64,000 nucleotides of DNA from Prevotella bivia DSM 20514 (lineage in GTDB: Bacteria; Bacteroidota; Bacteroidia; Bacteroidales; Bacteroidaceae). Made by a program: the position numbers and the translations under genes. How positions within the stretch are numbered: the first letter of the stretch is position 1; each line of letters begins with the position of its first letter. Of this stretch, positions 1-10,400 are shown piece after piece. The notes under the pieces were generated by a model, which was given only the letters and a program-made list of their open reading frames with translations, had not been told where the DNA came from and did no database searches. The stretch lies in contig NZ_JH660660.1 of assembly GCF_000262545.1 (NCBI RefSeq), positions 1,644,482-1,708,481 of the forward strand, in the 5' to 3' direction.

Positions 1-271
1 GAAACACCGAGGCATCTCATATCAACATATAGAGTCCCAAAAAGACACCTCAACATATAAAATTTTCTCACAAGAAAAAATACTGCGGAATTAAGGTGTT
101 TTAACATCCAAAGGTAGTCATTTTGGGTTAATTTACCAAATTTTATACAATATAAATAGTTAATTGTCAGATAGTTAAAGCTAATTAGTAGACCCTAAAT
201 ATCACAAGGCATCTGAACGCAACTTCATTCACAGTAGATAACGAAACACAGCAAATGATGACGGTCAATAG
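1..271. other. AT-rich intergenic sequence
   Basis: I see no convincing gene, promoter or repeat in these bases. The sequence is AT-rich and stop codons interrupt all frames. It lies upstream of a short coding-like remnant and the terminator that follows the first operon. Confidence 0.4.
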
Positions 272-370
272 AAGGATGCCTTATTAGACCTTACAGCTGA
301 AGACATCAAGCGTTTAGATAGCAAAGGAGGATCGTTTGCCTGTGACCTTACAAAAATGCAATGCGTATGA
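272..370 (+). pseudogene. 3' remnant of an unidentified gene
   Basis: An in-frame stretch of about 32 codons reads like a protein tail (it includes LTAEDIKRLDSKGG). It is preceded directly by an in-frame TAG and has no start codon or visible promoter. It ends with TGA inside the hairpin that follows, as genuine 3' ends often do. I do not recognise the family, and chance coding potential cannot be excluded. Confidence 0.2.
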
Positions 371-407
371 ACAAGCCCAAATGGTGGGAATTTTGTTCAT
401 ACGCATT
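360..407. terminator. Bidirectional hairpin terminator
   Basis: A perfect 15-bp inverted repeat (AATGCGTATGAACAA, 360-374, against 393-407) encloses an 18-nt loop. It is followed by TTTTCTT on the plus strand and by a T-rich stretch on the minus strand. It sits just past the 3' end of the minus-strand operon that ends at 431, so it most likely terminates that operon. Confidence 0.7.
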
Positions 408-430
408 TTTCTTGGGGAATGAGGTTTGCT

Positions 431-1885
431 TTATGGTTGTGGCAAGAACAGGATGTTGTCGGGCAATGGACGCTCGATGATATTGCGACTGGCATAGCCT
501 ACCTGCAATTCCTGTCCCATATAGTCCTCAAAGTATCGAACCTCAATTTCATGAAAGCCTGACTCGAGTGCCACTTTTCCTTCAGCTCTTCGAGCACTGT
601 GTCCACCATCATTGTCTACAACCAATTGGTTGTCAATCAATAATTTGCTGCCATCGTCTGAATAGGTGTAGAAACGATATACGCCACGTTCTTTTATTTG
701 GATGAATGCTCGGAAGATATAAGCAAAATGGTCGTTTTGCTTTGCGTTGCTGATAGAGAAGTTTTTCATTGTTCCACTCTCTACCTTTTTCAAAGTGTGA
801 ATGTCTTTGGTGTGCTTAATCTTACCTTCAAAATACGTGTATGCTACTCCCTGCTTGGATGGCTTGACTGGTTTCGCAGGCAGATAGTTCATGATTCGTT
901 CATCTTTCGAAGTGAGTGCAGACGGATAGTAGAAAGTGTCCTCTTTCTTGTTGGCTGTCCGTACCCATGTATCAAATTTGCGCTGACCTTCGTATAGCTC
1001 AATGATTCTACCGCCACGGTCTACTTTTCCATACGCATCAAGACCACTCACACGACCATAACCTAAGGCAATATCGTATTCCATGCCGATGAAATCGTTG
1101 TCGTGGTCGTGTCCACAAAACACGCCCATTACATCTTTCATGTCAATGAAAGAAGCAAACATGCCCGAATTGATATTGGATGAACAGACCTCACCATCGC
1201 CATAGCTCCCCAAGTAGTCGTTGCGAGCCACTACATGCTTGAACTCTACTAGCGGTATATGGAAGAAAGCAAGTGATGGGAGTGGCTTGTTACCATTGGC
1301 TTGGGTATATTTCTTACTTTCTGTCCGATACCATTGTATCTGGTCAAAGTGTATCCAATCGTATGCACCATACTCTTTGATAGGCTGGTAATCGTTGGAG
1401 TCAATGCAATAAATCAAGGCTGCTGGTTGGTCGCTGCTCTTATTTGAAGAATAAATAGGAATAGAACAGTTGCCATACCCCGTGATGTTGGTTGCCCCGA
1501 TACATCCTGCGTAATAGGGAGAAGCTGTAAGCTGTTGGTATATTTCTTTTTTACTCATCACCTCGGCATCATGATTTCCCATTACAACCACAAAAGGCAG
1601 ATGAGAATTTTCAAAGATTTGGATGATTGATTTCCAACCTTCGCCGGCAGGTTGTTCGGTTACAATATCGCCCGTAAGAATGGCGATGTCGGGCTTTTCC
1701 GTTTGTATGACCTTCTGAATGATTGCTGAAGTTTGCTTGCAATTAGCAGATTTCGCATTCCAGTGAATGTCTGTGAATTGAGCTATCCTAAACTTTCCAT
1801 CATGGAAACGGAACGAGTGCTGACTCCATACATTAAACGTGGTTAGGAATGTCAGTAGCAATGACAAGAAAAGTGACTTTTTCAT
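431..1885 (-). CDS. Secreted calcineurin-like metallophosphoesterase with C-terminal PA14 domain
   Basis: The protein has 484 residues. Residues 1-22 form a signal peptide, so it is exported. The calcineurin-like fold shows its metal-binding blocks in order: D39-I-H41, G72-D73, G103-N-H-D106, H209 and G258-H-D-H261. A PA14 domain, usually a carbohydrate-binding module, occupies about residues 345-480. It is the last gene of the minus-strand susC-susD-phosphatase-glycosidase-kinase operon, 30 nt after the kinase gene. Inference: it removes phosphate from, or cuts a phosphodiester in, a glycan that PA14 holds. A purple-acid-phosphatase-like role is equally possible; no substrate can be read from the sequence. 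A shortened relative lies at 38460-39083. Confidence 0.85.
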   Translation of the reverse strand: MKKSLFLSLLLTFLTTFNVWSQHSFRFHDGKFRIAQFTDIHWNAKSANCKQTSAIIQKVIQTEKPDIAILTGDIVTEQPAGEGWKSIIQIFENSHLPFVVVMGNHDAEVMSKKEIYQQLTASPYYAGCIGATNITGYGNCSIPIYSSNKSSDQPAALIYCIDSNDYQPIKEYGAYDWIHFDQIQWYRTESKKYTQANGNKPLPSLAFFHIPLVEFKHVVARNDYLGSYGDGEVCSSNINSGMFASFIDMKDVMGVFCGHDHDNDFIGMEYDIALGYGRVSGLDAYGKVDRGGRIIELYEGQRKFDTWVRTANKKEDTFYYPSALTSKDERIMNYLPAKPVKPSKQGVAYTYFEGKIKHTKDIHTLKKVESGTMKNFSISNAKQNDHFAYIFRAFIQIKERGVYRFYTYSDDGSKLLIDNQLVVDNDGGHSARRAEGKVALESGFHEIEVRYFEDYMGQELQVGYASRNIIERPLPDNILFLPQP

Positions 1886-1915
1886 TATTTGTGAGAATGG
1901 ATAAATGAATAAATT

Positions 1916-2755
1916 TTATAATTGGGCAGCACCTAAAATATTACTGTCTTTAAGCTTAGAAAAGATGATTTGAACGGCTTCGGCTTCTTTCGGGAACAAG
2001 AATTTTTCGTGCATTGACTCATACATTGATTGTTCAAAGAGAGGGTGCGACAAAGAGATGCCGCCTCCGATGATGATGGCTTCAGGGTTGTATGCGTACA
2101 GAATTACTTGCAATAACTTTCCTAAATGGAAGCCTAATTCTTGCCATTTTTCGAGTGCTGCTTGGTCTCCTTGTGCGGCTTTCAATGCTTCTTGCTGCCC
2201 CGTTGTGTGCCATTTGTTGAACAACTGACTGCTGGTGTAGTCTTCGTAGATGCTATCTAAATAAGGAATACAGCCAATTTCGCCAGCACCTGTATGGACT
2301 CCTCGGTACACCTCATTGTTGATAACGATGCCAGCACCGACACCTGTTCCTAAAGTGATGCCTACAAAATCTCTGAAAGGTTGTCCCGCTCCCAGCACAT
2401 TCTCTGCAGCAACAAAGCAATTCACGTCATTGTCCACCCTTGTCTCCAAGTTAAAGCGTTGTTCAAGAATATCCTTTAGATGTACCTCTGTCCACGAAGG
2501 TATGTTTTGTACGTGGTAAACAATGCCCTTTTTGTAGTCTACAATGGAGGGTACTGCTATGCCTATGCGTTCAACTGATGACTGGTTGAGCCGTGTTATC
2601 ATTTGAATGATTTGCTCTAACACTTCATTTTGAGTTCCGTTGGCAAGGCATGGCTCTTGCAGGGAGGCTTCAATTTGCCCATTTCTTACTCTCGCAGCTC
2701 TAAGATTGGTACCACCAAGGTCGATGGCTATACGTGTTGTCATTGTTTGATACAT
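1916..2755 (-). CDS. ROK-family sugar kinase (glucokinase-like)
   Basis: This 279-residue cytoplasmic protein has the ROK layout: an N-terminal phosphate loop (IAIDLGGTNLRAA, residues 9-21), a catalytic-Asp region (DNDVN, with D110) and a second glycine-rich block (GITLGTGVGAG). The cysteine cluster that binds structural zinc in many ROK proteins is absent; only C166 remains near GAGEIGC. There is no N-terminal DNA-binding helix, so it is a kinase rather than a NagC-type repressor. It lies 26 nt after the glycosidase gene and probably phosphorylates the released hexose. The start at 2755 was kept, but an ATG four codons in (2743) is equally good. Confidence 0.88.
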   Translation of the reverse strand: MYQTMTTRIAIDLGGTNLRAARVRNGQIEASLQEPCLANGTQNEVLEQIIQMITRLNQSSVERIGIAVPSIVDYKKGIVYHVQNIPSWTEVHLKDILEQRFNLETRVDNDVNCFVAAENVLGAGQPFRDFVGITLGTGVGAGIVINNEVYRGVHTGAGEIGCIPYLDSIYEDYTSSQLFNKWHTTGQQEALKAAQGDQAALEKWQELGFHLGKLLQVILYAYNPEAIIIGGGISLSHPLFEQSMYESMHEKFLFPKEAEAVQIIFSKLKDSNILGAAQL

Positions 2756-2781
2756 ACTTAGTTTTTATATCAATAAAAGTG

Positions 2782-4395
2782 TTAGAGGGAATGTTTACCA
2801 ACCCCAACCTGTTGTTCTATTTTTTTGTCACTCCAAAGTAAGATGACTTTAAAGGGAACGTTCGTTTGAATCGTGACCTTAGGCTTCTCCTCTTTGGAGT
2901 TACGTTTTTGTACTTTGAAGGAAATAAGTCCATCTTGACCATAAGGATACTTATCAATACCATAAGCATCTAACAGGTTGACATCCAATGTAATGGCGTT
3001 CTGTTCATGGTTGGCTCGAATGCCAAAGATGTATTCTATGAGTTCTGCAATGGGAGGAAGCCCCGTCCAACCTACAAAGTCCTTGCGAGCCATGAAGCCA
3101 GGATGATTACTTTCAGGTGCATAATACTCAAAAAAAGTACCCGTCTTTTTGTACACCTCCAGTACGTTGTTATAATGATTCATGGTAATATCCCATGCCA
3201 ACTGTCGAAATCCTTTGTCTACGAGTCCAGAGATGATCATATAATTGGTGCCTGGCCATACGCCTCCAACCCAATAACGCCCATTAGCTTTGTATTTAGG
3301 ATGACTATGCGAGAGGGAAGGGACGCGATGCGGACGGTTAAATTTGGTAGTATCGGTCAAGTGAGCAACCAGCTTATCCAACCGGTCTTTGGACAACACG
3401 TCGGTATGTAGCGCCCAATAGGCATAGATACCTTGTGTAGTACTAAGGCTGTTATCCGCGTATTGGTCATAGAGAAAGCCATCTTTGTCGCTCCACATAT
3501 TGTCGTTAATGTATTGTGAAAGATGCTTTATATCATCTTCGAAGGTTTCTATCTCTTGCCAACGTTCCAAGTAGAAGCCCATTTTCAACAAAATCTTAGC
3601 CACCATGATTTGTTGCAAGCAGGCATCTAACCATATCATGTGTCCATGACTGTAGATGGTGTTGTATCCGTCTTGTACTCGTGGCATATTATCCATGCCT
3701 GTTCCCCAGCCACTCGACCAATAAGTACCATTGCGCCAAGTACGGTTTAGCTTTAACCACTTGTAGTATGCCGCCAGTACAGGGAAGACCTTGTTGAGCC
3801 TATTGTCATCGCCAAACTGCGTATAATACAGCCATTCGGACCATGGCAGAATATTGGGACCCGTGCTGGTAGGGTCGTATCGACCGAAACAATCGCTACC
3901 ATCGGCACGTATCTCTCTACAAATAAAGCCATCGGGATGTTGCTTGGCATAAAAGTTATCTAAGCTTTTCTGAAATGGGAAGAAGTTTTTACCATATCGA
4001 CAGAACATTGTGATAAAGGCATTGTCCCACATAAAGATGTTTCCGTTGTAGGCTGGAGCGATATAACTGGTTACAAATCCAGAGTCATCTAACGGCTGAC
4101 AGATGTTTTTAATCCCTATTTCCCATGCCTTCCAGTACATCTCTATTTCCTTGTTGTGCCCTTCCCAATAGGGAGATGGCAACACTTTTTTGGCTTGTGC
4201 AAAGGTTCCCGGTTGGGTCTTCTCAACCTTAGCCGTACGAAAACTGTTCTCTGCCACTAACGTTTCCATGACGTAGGTATTCTTGTAAGGTAGTTTGTAC
4301 AGAGGAGACCCCGACGATATTAGGTTTTGTGCCATTATGTTCAGTGGCAACATAATACCGAGGAAGAGAAGAAGTTGATTAAGTTTTTTCAGCAT
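2782..4395 (-). CDS. Secreted GH63/trehalase-like glycoside hydrolase
   Basis: The frame is open from 4533, but the ATG at 4395 puts a good signal peptide (MLKKLNQLLLFLGIMLPLN) at the N-terminus, giving about 537 residues. Motifs match the (alpha/alpha)6-barrel enzymes of the GH63/mannosylglycerate-hydrolase type: WDNAFITMF, SSGWGTGMDNMPR (its Asp in the general-acid position), GGVWPGTNYM and FFEYYAPES (its Glu in the general-base position). Family members cleave alpha-glucosides or alpha-mannosides, including glucosyl- and mannosylglycerate. It sits between the alkaline phosphatase and the ROK kinase. A chain of dephosphorylation, hydrolysis and phosphorylation of the freed sugar is an inference. 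The exact substrate is unknown. Confidence 0.8.
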   Translation of the reverse strand: MLKKLNQLLLFLGIMLPLNIMAQNLISSGSPLYKLPYKNTYVMETLVAENSFRTAKVEKTQPGTFAQAKKVLPSPYWEGHNKEIEMYWKAWEIGIKNICQPLDDSGFVTSYIAPAYNGNIFMWDNAFITMFCRYGKNFFPFQKSLDNFYAKQHPDGFICREIRADGSDCFGRYDPTSTGPNILPWSEWLYYTQFGDDNRLNKVFPVLAAYYKWLKLNRTWRNGTYWSSGWGTGMDNMPRVQDGYNTIYSHGHMIWLDACLQQIMVAKILLKMGFYLERWQEIETFEDDIKHLSQYINDNMWSDKDGFLYDQYADNSLSTTQGIYAYWALHTDVLSKDRLDKLVAHLTDTTKFNRPHRVPSLSHSHPKYKANGRYWVGGVWPGTNYMIISGLVDKGFRQLAWDITMNHYNNVLEVYKKTGTFFEYYAPESNHPGFMARKDFVGWTGLPPIAELIEYIFGIRANHEQNAITLDVNLLDAYGIDKYPYGQDGLISFKVQKRNSKEEKPKVTIQTNVPFKVILLWSDKKIEQQVGVGKHSL

Positions 4396-4540
4396 AATTG
4401 ATGATGTAAGCTTTGATAAGTTATCTTGCGATAGGATTTCTTGATAGTACATACCAGTTTTTTTTGCTTGTATCTTGTGTGACTGGTAGGTATAATTTCG
4501 AGTATTGACCGACTTTTGAGACGAATAGTGCAAGCCTCAA

Positions 4541-5668
4541 TTATAGTCGCATTAGTTTTTTGATCTTCCAGAATATTTCTGTATTGTCCATGAATCCAGT
4601 AAATTCTTCTGCACCAGGACCGAAAGCGTATACGGGAACCATAACGCCAGTGTGACCAGTGCTTGCAAATTTTGCTTCAATGCGTCCAGTTGCTAAATCA
4701 CCCCCGTGCAAAGTAAGACCTCCCGTTTCATGGTCAGCAGTTACGACAACTAACGTTTCACCATCTTTGGCAGCCCATTTCATGACTTCACCGATGGTGC
4801 GGTCAAAGTCGTGCAATTCTTTCATGAGCATATCCAGTTGATTAAAATGTCCATAGTCGTCTAATTGTGACCCTTCAACCATCATGAAAAAGCCGTTCTT
4901 GTTTTGATTCATCAAGCTGATGCCTTTCATGGTAGCGCGAGCAAGCAAGTCACCACGCTCATCAGGCAGGGGAGTATCCACCTCGTAAGGCACGCAGAAC
5001 ACCTTTCCGCTTTCCCATTTTTCTAATTCCTCCCACGTCTTGGCAATGTAGTAACCTTGATTTTTCAGCTCTTCGAAGATGTTGCGACCGTCTTTCCTGT
5101 TTGTGAAGTATTTGGCTCCACCACCAAAAGCAAAGTCAACGCCACTGGTTGGATAGTCGGCTATAATTTCTTGTTCGTTGTCCCTGTTAATGTTATGGCA
5201 GCAGAAGTCGGCAGGCGTGGCATCCCATAAGCGGCATGTTACAGCAATTCCCGCATCTTTGCCTTTTCGTTTTGCAAGATCTATGATTGTTGTAAGCGGT
5301 TTTCCTTCTGGGTCAACCCCTACGGCATGGTATTTTGTTTTGTGTCCTGTTGCCAATGCTGTGCCACCTGCGCCCGAGTCGGTGATGAGTTTATCGGTGC
5401 AATGGGTAGCCGACAGTCCAATGTATTGTGCATTGTCGAGCCATAAGCATCCTCGATTGCACACCCAAGCGGAATAGACATCCATCAGCGACATGCCATC
5501 GCCTATCATTAAAATAACATTTTTTACTTTTTTACCTTTGGGAGCCTTGAGCTTTTCTACCTTGTATGGATGCTCCATGGTGTATGTTTGCATGTTGGTA
5601 TTTTGTGCAAACAAGCCCGCGTAAGCGTTTACTAATAGTGCTACTAATAGCAGAATTTGACGTTTCAT
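4541..5668 (-). CDS. Alkaline phosphatase (PhoA superfamily), exported
   Basis: The frame opens at 5701, but the ATG at 5668 gives a clean signal peptide (MKRQILLLVALLVNAYAG) and a protein of about 375 residues. Diagnostic motifs are VILMIGDGMS (metal site), TDSGAGGTALATG (nucleophilic Ser after the Asp) and VVTADHETGGLTLHGG (metal ligands). All catalytic blocks are present. The gene lies in a SusC/SusD operon, not a phosphate regulon, and a strong hairpin separates it from susD. Inference: it acts in the periplasm or at the cell surface on phosphate groups of the imported glycan. General phosphate scavenging is the alternative. Confidence 0.9.
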   Translation of the reverse strand: MKRQILLLVALLVNAYAGLFAQNTNMQTYTMEHPYKVEKLKAPKGKKVKNVILMIGDGMSLMDVYSAWVCNRGCLWLDNAQYIGLSATHCTDKLITDSGAGGTALATGHKTKYHAVGVDPEGKPLTTIIDLAKRKGKDAGIAVTCRLWDATPADFCCHNINRDNEQEIIADYPTSGVDFAFGGGAKYFTNRKDGRNIFEELKNQGYYIAKTWEELEKWESGKVFCVPYEVDTPLPDERGDLLARATMKGISLMNQNKNGFFMMVEGSQLDDYGHFNQLDMLMKELHDFDRTIGEVMKWAAKDGETLVVVTADHETGGLTLHGGDLATGRIEAKFASTGHTGVMVPVYAFGPGAEEFTGFMDNTEIFWKIKKLMRL

Positions 5669-5714
5669 TAAATATAATTTCTTAGATTTACAAAAGTACA
5701 AAATATTTATAAAA

Positions 5715-5749
5715 ATAGTCTATCCTTTTTTGTGGAAAGGATAGACTAT
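5715..5749 (-). terminator. Hairpin between susD and phosphatase
   Basis: A perfect 14-bp stem (ATAGTCTATCCTTT against its complement) encloses a 7-nt loop and is followed on the minus strand by TTTTTATAAAT. Inside an operon this should act as a partial terminator or RNA stabiliser, giving more susC/susD message than enzyme message. That gradient is known from other Sus-type operons; its action here is inferred. Confidence 0.7.
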
Positions 5750-5773
5750 CTTCTATATTAACGACGGATAGAA

Positions 5774-7411
5774 TTAGTTGTATCCCTCATTTTGCTTTAG
5801 TTGCCCATTCGATTCGGTAATCGCCTTACTTGGATATGGGAAAACAATGAGGTGGTCGTCGTAGGTAGTAATCCTATCCTGATAATCTGCATAAGGTACA
5901 ATCTTAAAGGATGACTCAGGATTAGAACGGTCGTCATACTTACGAACACGAGGTTGACTAGTCAATGCTTTGGCAGTAACGTTTTTGAGCTCTGGACAGC
6001 TCTTGTGCCAGCGCTTTAAGTCATAGAGAGCATCGTAAAACTCGAAGGTAAGTTCACATCTTCGTTCGTGATAGATATCCATCATTGTAGGATTGTGGTC
6101 GAGTGAAGCGAGGTTTGAGCGATTTCGCACCTTATTAATATCTTTGGCGGCAGCAGCTGCGTTGCCAATCATGATGTTGGCTTCTGCACGGAACAGATAC
6201 ATTTCTGCCATACGAATTAACGGGAACATGATGCGAGTAGTGGGCCAGTTACCGTTGCCACTAACCATTCCTTTCTCTACACAGTCTTTTGGTTCGAATG
6301 CTTGCATATACTTGTTGCACATGAAGCCCGATTCTACGTCAGATGCAGAAAAGAATTTTCTGGTTTTTCCAAAGAATTTGAACTCTTGATTGTACTCTAA
6401 CAGAGTACGTTTCAAGCGTACGTTGTCTTTGCCGTCTTTCATCAGCTCTTCGTAGATCTCGTATGAGGGCTTGTTTTGTCCCCATCCGTTATAGACACCC
6501 CATCCTTTGTTTTCCAAAACAACGCCTGTGAATTCAATTCCACCAGGTGTTTGACCGCCATAGCCAGGCACACCCCATAGATATTCTTTCCCATAGAATT
6601 TGCTCATGTCTGAGGTAAATACCTCATCATAGGTAGAAGCAAGACCGCGTCCATATTTGTTTTCCAGTTCATCAACACAAGCAACAACATGTTTCCACTG
6701 TGACTTGTCCCAACAAGCCCAATATGCGTAAGTCTTTGCCTTGTAAGCTACACAAGCAGCTTGGTGTGCACGACCCTTATTATTGTCATCGTATTGATCA
6801 ACCGTAGGAAGATATTGTATGGCTTTGTCCATGTCTTCAATAATCATCTTGTAATCGTCCATGACCGTTGCACTTTGCTTTGGAATGCTGTTGTCATAGC
6901 CATTTTCAAAATCTTCGTAGCGTACAAATGGCACACCCTGTTTATCAGTACCATAGCGGTATGCGATATAGAAGTGGCACATTCCACGTACAAACAAAGC
7001 TTCACCTAACGAGCGGCTCTCTACTGGAGTCAATTTGGTTTGTTTTTCCTTGTTCAGTAACTTTACAATGACCCAGTTGGCTCTTGCCATTTGGTTATAA
7101 AATTGCTCGAAAGTGTCTCTTAATGGACTTTCGTCACCGCTGTATTTCAAGGTTGCTAACGTGCCATAGCCTCGCGTGCGTCCCCATACAACATCCTGAC
7201 CGCCGCCTTGTTCCCAGAAGAATTCACGGCCAAAAACATTCTCTTGGTGCAACCTTCCGTACAACATGTCAATGGCATCAATGGCTTGTTGGTCATTGGC
7301 AAAATAGTTTTCAGTTGTTGGCTTTCCCTCTGGCTGTACGTCAAGAAAGTCGCTGCACGATGTAAAAGTCACAGCAGCTACAACAGTGATAATTGAAATA
7401 TATTTTTTCAT
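5774..7411 (-). CDS. SusD/RagB-family outer-membrane lipoprotein
   Basis: The 545-residue protein has a lipoprotein signal peptide ending in FTSCSDFLD (Cys about residue 19). The SusD features are visible: an N-terminal FLDVQPEGKPT region, helical repeats in the middle (RSLGEALFVRGMCHFYIAYR) and a C-terminal RMAEMYLFRAEANIMIG segment. SusD proteins form the lid over a SusC channel and capture glycan at the cell surface. The gene follows susC by 26 nt, as is usual, so the two form one uptake complex. The ligand cannot be deduced. Confidence 0.93.
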   Translation of the reverse strand: MKKYISIITVVAAVTFTSCSDFLDVQPEGKPTTENYFANDQQAIDAIDMLYGRLHQENVFGREFFWEQGGGQDVVWGRTRGYGTLATLKYSGDESPLRDTFEQFYNQMARANWVIVKLLNKEKQTKLTPVESRSLGEALFVRGMCHFYIAYRYGTDKQGVPFVRYEDFENGYDNSIPKQSATVMDDYKMIIEDMDKAIQYLPTVDQYDDNNKGRAHQAACVAYKAKTYAYWACWDKSQWKHVVACVDELENKYGRGLASTYDEVFTSDMSKFYGKEYLWGVPGYGGQTPGGIEFTGVVLENKGWGVYNGWGQNKPSYEIYEELMKDGKDNVRLKRTLLEYNQEFKFFGKTRKFFSASDVESGFMCNKYMQAFEPKDCVEKGMVSGNGNWPTTRIMFPLIRMAEMYLFRAEANIMIGNAAAAAKDINKVRNRSNLASLDHNPTMMDIYHERRCELTFEFYDALYDLKRWHKSCPELKNVTAKALTSQPRVRKYDDRSNPESSFKIVPYADYQDRITTYDDHLIVFPYPSKAITESNGQLKQNEGYN

Positions 7412-7437
7412 AATGATAAATTCTTAACTGTTTGGTT

Positions 7438-10400
7438 TTAATAAGTAATCTTTACACCTAATGAAAATACTCTTGACAGAGGATATTTCATCGTGTCAAA
7501 GCCACCCACCTCTGGGTCCATGCCCGAATACTTGGTGATGGTGAAAACATTCTCTGCGCTGAAATATACGTAGAGCGAGCTTTTACGATTGTTCAGGTGT
7601 CCCCATTTCTGGATAAAGTCTGTAAAGTCGTATCCTATGGTTAGGTTCTTTAAGCGCAAGTAGGATGCATCTTCCAAGTACCAATCCGAAGAAGTTGTGA
7701 AGTTACCGTTAGGATCGTTCTTCGAAATACGTGGAATGTCGCTTCCTCTGTTTTCAGGAGACCACGCATCCAATATCTTGTTCCAGCGGTTGAAGTTACC
7801 CTCTGTGTCGCTCAGCGTGAGGCCCTTTCCTACAAAGAGCGCCTGAGCGCCAGACACACCTTGGAACATAGCACTTACAGATAGCCCTTTCCAATTAAAT
7901 CCTGCTGTGAGCGCATAGGTCGTCTTTGGCATAGAACTACCACAATATTGCCGGTCTTTGTCGTCAATCTTTCCATCGTTGTTCGCATCAACAAACTTCA
8001 AATCACCAGCCTTAGCATTGGGTTGAATCCGTTTTCCATCTTTGTCAACGTATGCTGCAGCTTCTTCATCACTTTGGAAAATACCGTCTGTCTTAATGAG
8101 GTGGAACGAGTTAAGAGCTTGTCCTTGCGTTGTCTGGAAAAGATTCGTCAGGGTCTTGAAGTCATTATGTCCGTAAACGTCACCAACCCAGATGCCTGGA
8201 TTACCATTCTCATCATGAGTACCAGTGTCGGTAACACGGTTTTTCAGCCACGCAAAGTTACCATTGATATAATAAGAGAAGTCTTTGTTCACCTGATCGT
8301 TCCATGCGGCTTGCACTTCCACACCTTCGTTCTTAACTTCTCCTAAGTTAACAAGCATGGCATCAAGTCCAATTGTCGATGGCCAACCTACAGATTGTTG
8401 TTGTATAAGATTGTAGGTGCGCTTGTTGAAATAGTCAAATCCTAAAGACAGTCTGTTGTTGAACATAGTTGCATCCAAACCTAAATCCCACTGCTCGGAT
8501 GTTTCCCAAGTCAACGATGGATTTAATGCTGTACCATTATATATGAGGGTTCCCCATAAGGTGTTACTTGTAACGCCGTACTGTGCACCTTCTGACCATA
8601 CCGATGATGACAGTTGTGCAGCTTTGTAACCATAGCCAATGGAGCCAAGATTACCAACGCGTCCCCAGGAAGCACGAAGTTTCAGTAAGTTTAGATTTTT
8701 ATTTTTAGGGAACCAGCTTTCATTTGAGATTTTCCATGCACCTGTAAAAGCAGGGAAGTCGCCATAGTTATTATCCTTAGGCAGACGACCTGCGTAGTCT
8801 CTACGCCATGATGCTGTTAGGAAATAACGATCATCGTATGAGTAAGAAGCACGTGCAATGCAAGCTACGTTTGCATCAGGACCAATGAGATAGTCTTTTG
8901 GTGTGGTAGTTCCAGCGTATGCCAAATATTGTAGAGCAGGAGTTTCGTCCGAGAAACCACGTGCATACACACTAACACCTCGTTGTACCAACTTGTTGGC
9001 TGTTGTAGATAACAAAAGCCCCAGGTTGTGTTTCCCAAAGGCATTATCGTAAGTCAGCGTATTTTCTGTCATCCATTTTTTATATCTGTAAGCCGATTCG
9101 TTCATCTCGTTAAATAGTTGTGGCTTACCAGACTCAGGACGCATAGGGTTGAACTCCTTATAGAAGTTGTTTTCAATGTTGAAAGAAAATCTGCTGGTAA
9201 ACTTCAATCCTGGAACAATGTCATGGAGTTGTAGTGAGGTGGTTGACCACATATCACTCGTTTTGTTATAAGCATTGCTGGCACATAGTATGCGCACAGG
9301 GTTGATAGCATCACCATGGATGTCGGTGTAACCGTTACCAGGCTCTGAAACGCCGCCATAGGTTCCGTCTGGATTGTAAACACTGGCACTCGAAGGCATG
9401 TGTAATGCGTTCATAATGACACCACCTTCTGGATTTGCAGTATTGGCTCCGCGCATTTGCGAGTTGCGCCAAGTGAAATCCTCAGTAATGGTTATCCATT
9501 TGTTAATGTCGAACTGACCGTTATAATGTATGGTGTGTCTCTTGTTAAATGTGCCAATCAATACACCGTCATCGCCGTCATAGGCATAACTCAACCGGCT
9601 TCTTGCCGAGGAGGTACCTGTGTTGATAACCACGTTGTGTCTTTGGTAGAAAGCATTTCTAAATACTTCGTCCATCCAGTCTGTACGATTGGTGGCGATA
9701 TATGGATTCACTTTTGTATCCCAGCCAATAGGAGTATCCAGTCCTGCTGCCTTATACGAGATATTAGCCAGCTTGATTTGCTCTTCTGCAGTGAGTGCTT
9801 TGGGCAGGTTGGTAGCTTGTCTGAAACCATATAAACCGTCATAGCTCAAGCTCACTTTTCCTTCTTTGGCTTTCTTAGTTGTTACCAACACACAGCCTCC
9901 AGCTCCCGATTGTGCACCATAAATGGCTGCCGATGCAGCATCTTTCAGTACGACAATTGATTCTATATCATTCATAGAAGGAATAGGAGCGCCAGGGATG
10001 CCATCTACAACCCACAGTACATTGTCGCCATTCATGGAGCCTTGTCCGCGAATGACAATGTTTGGTGCAGAAGTAGGGTCACCTCCATTGGCTGTAATAG
10101 TAACACCTGCCAACTGACCTTGCAGCATACCCTCCGTAGAGCTGACTGGACGAACGGATAGTTTATCCGCATTATTAATCACACCTACAGAGGCAGAAAG
10201 GTCTTGTTTGCGTTGACCAGCACCATAGCCTAATACAACCACCTCATCAAGGGAAGCACGATCCTCTGCCAAAACAACATTTAAGTTATTGCTAACTACT
10301 GTTATTTTTTTAGTAACATACCCAATAGATGAGATTTGCAGCTCAGCATTTTTTGCAACGCTGAGTGTAAATTTACCATTTACGTCTGTGACAGTACCGT

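Noticed and set aside
3007..3411. Open frame of 134 codons opposite the GH63-like gene
   Set aside because: It is the complement of a clearly coding, motif-bearing gene and has no domain or start context of its own.
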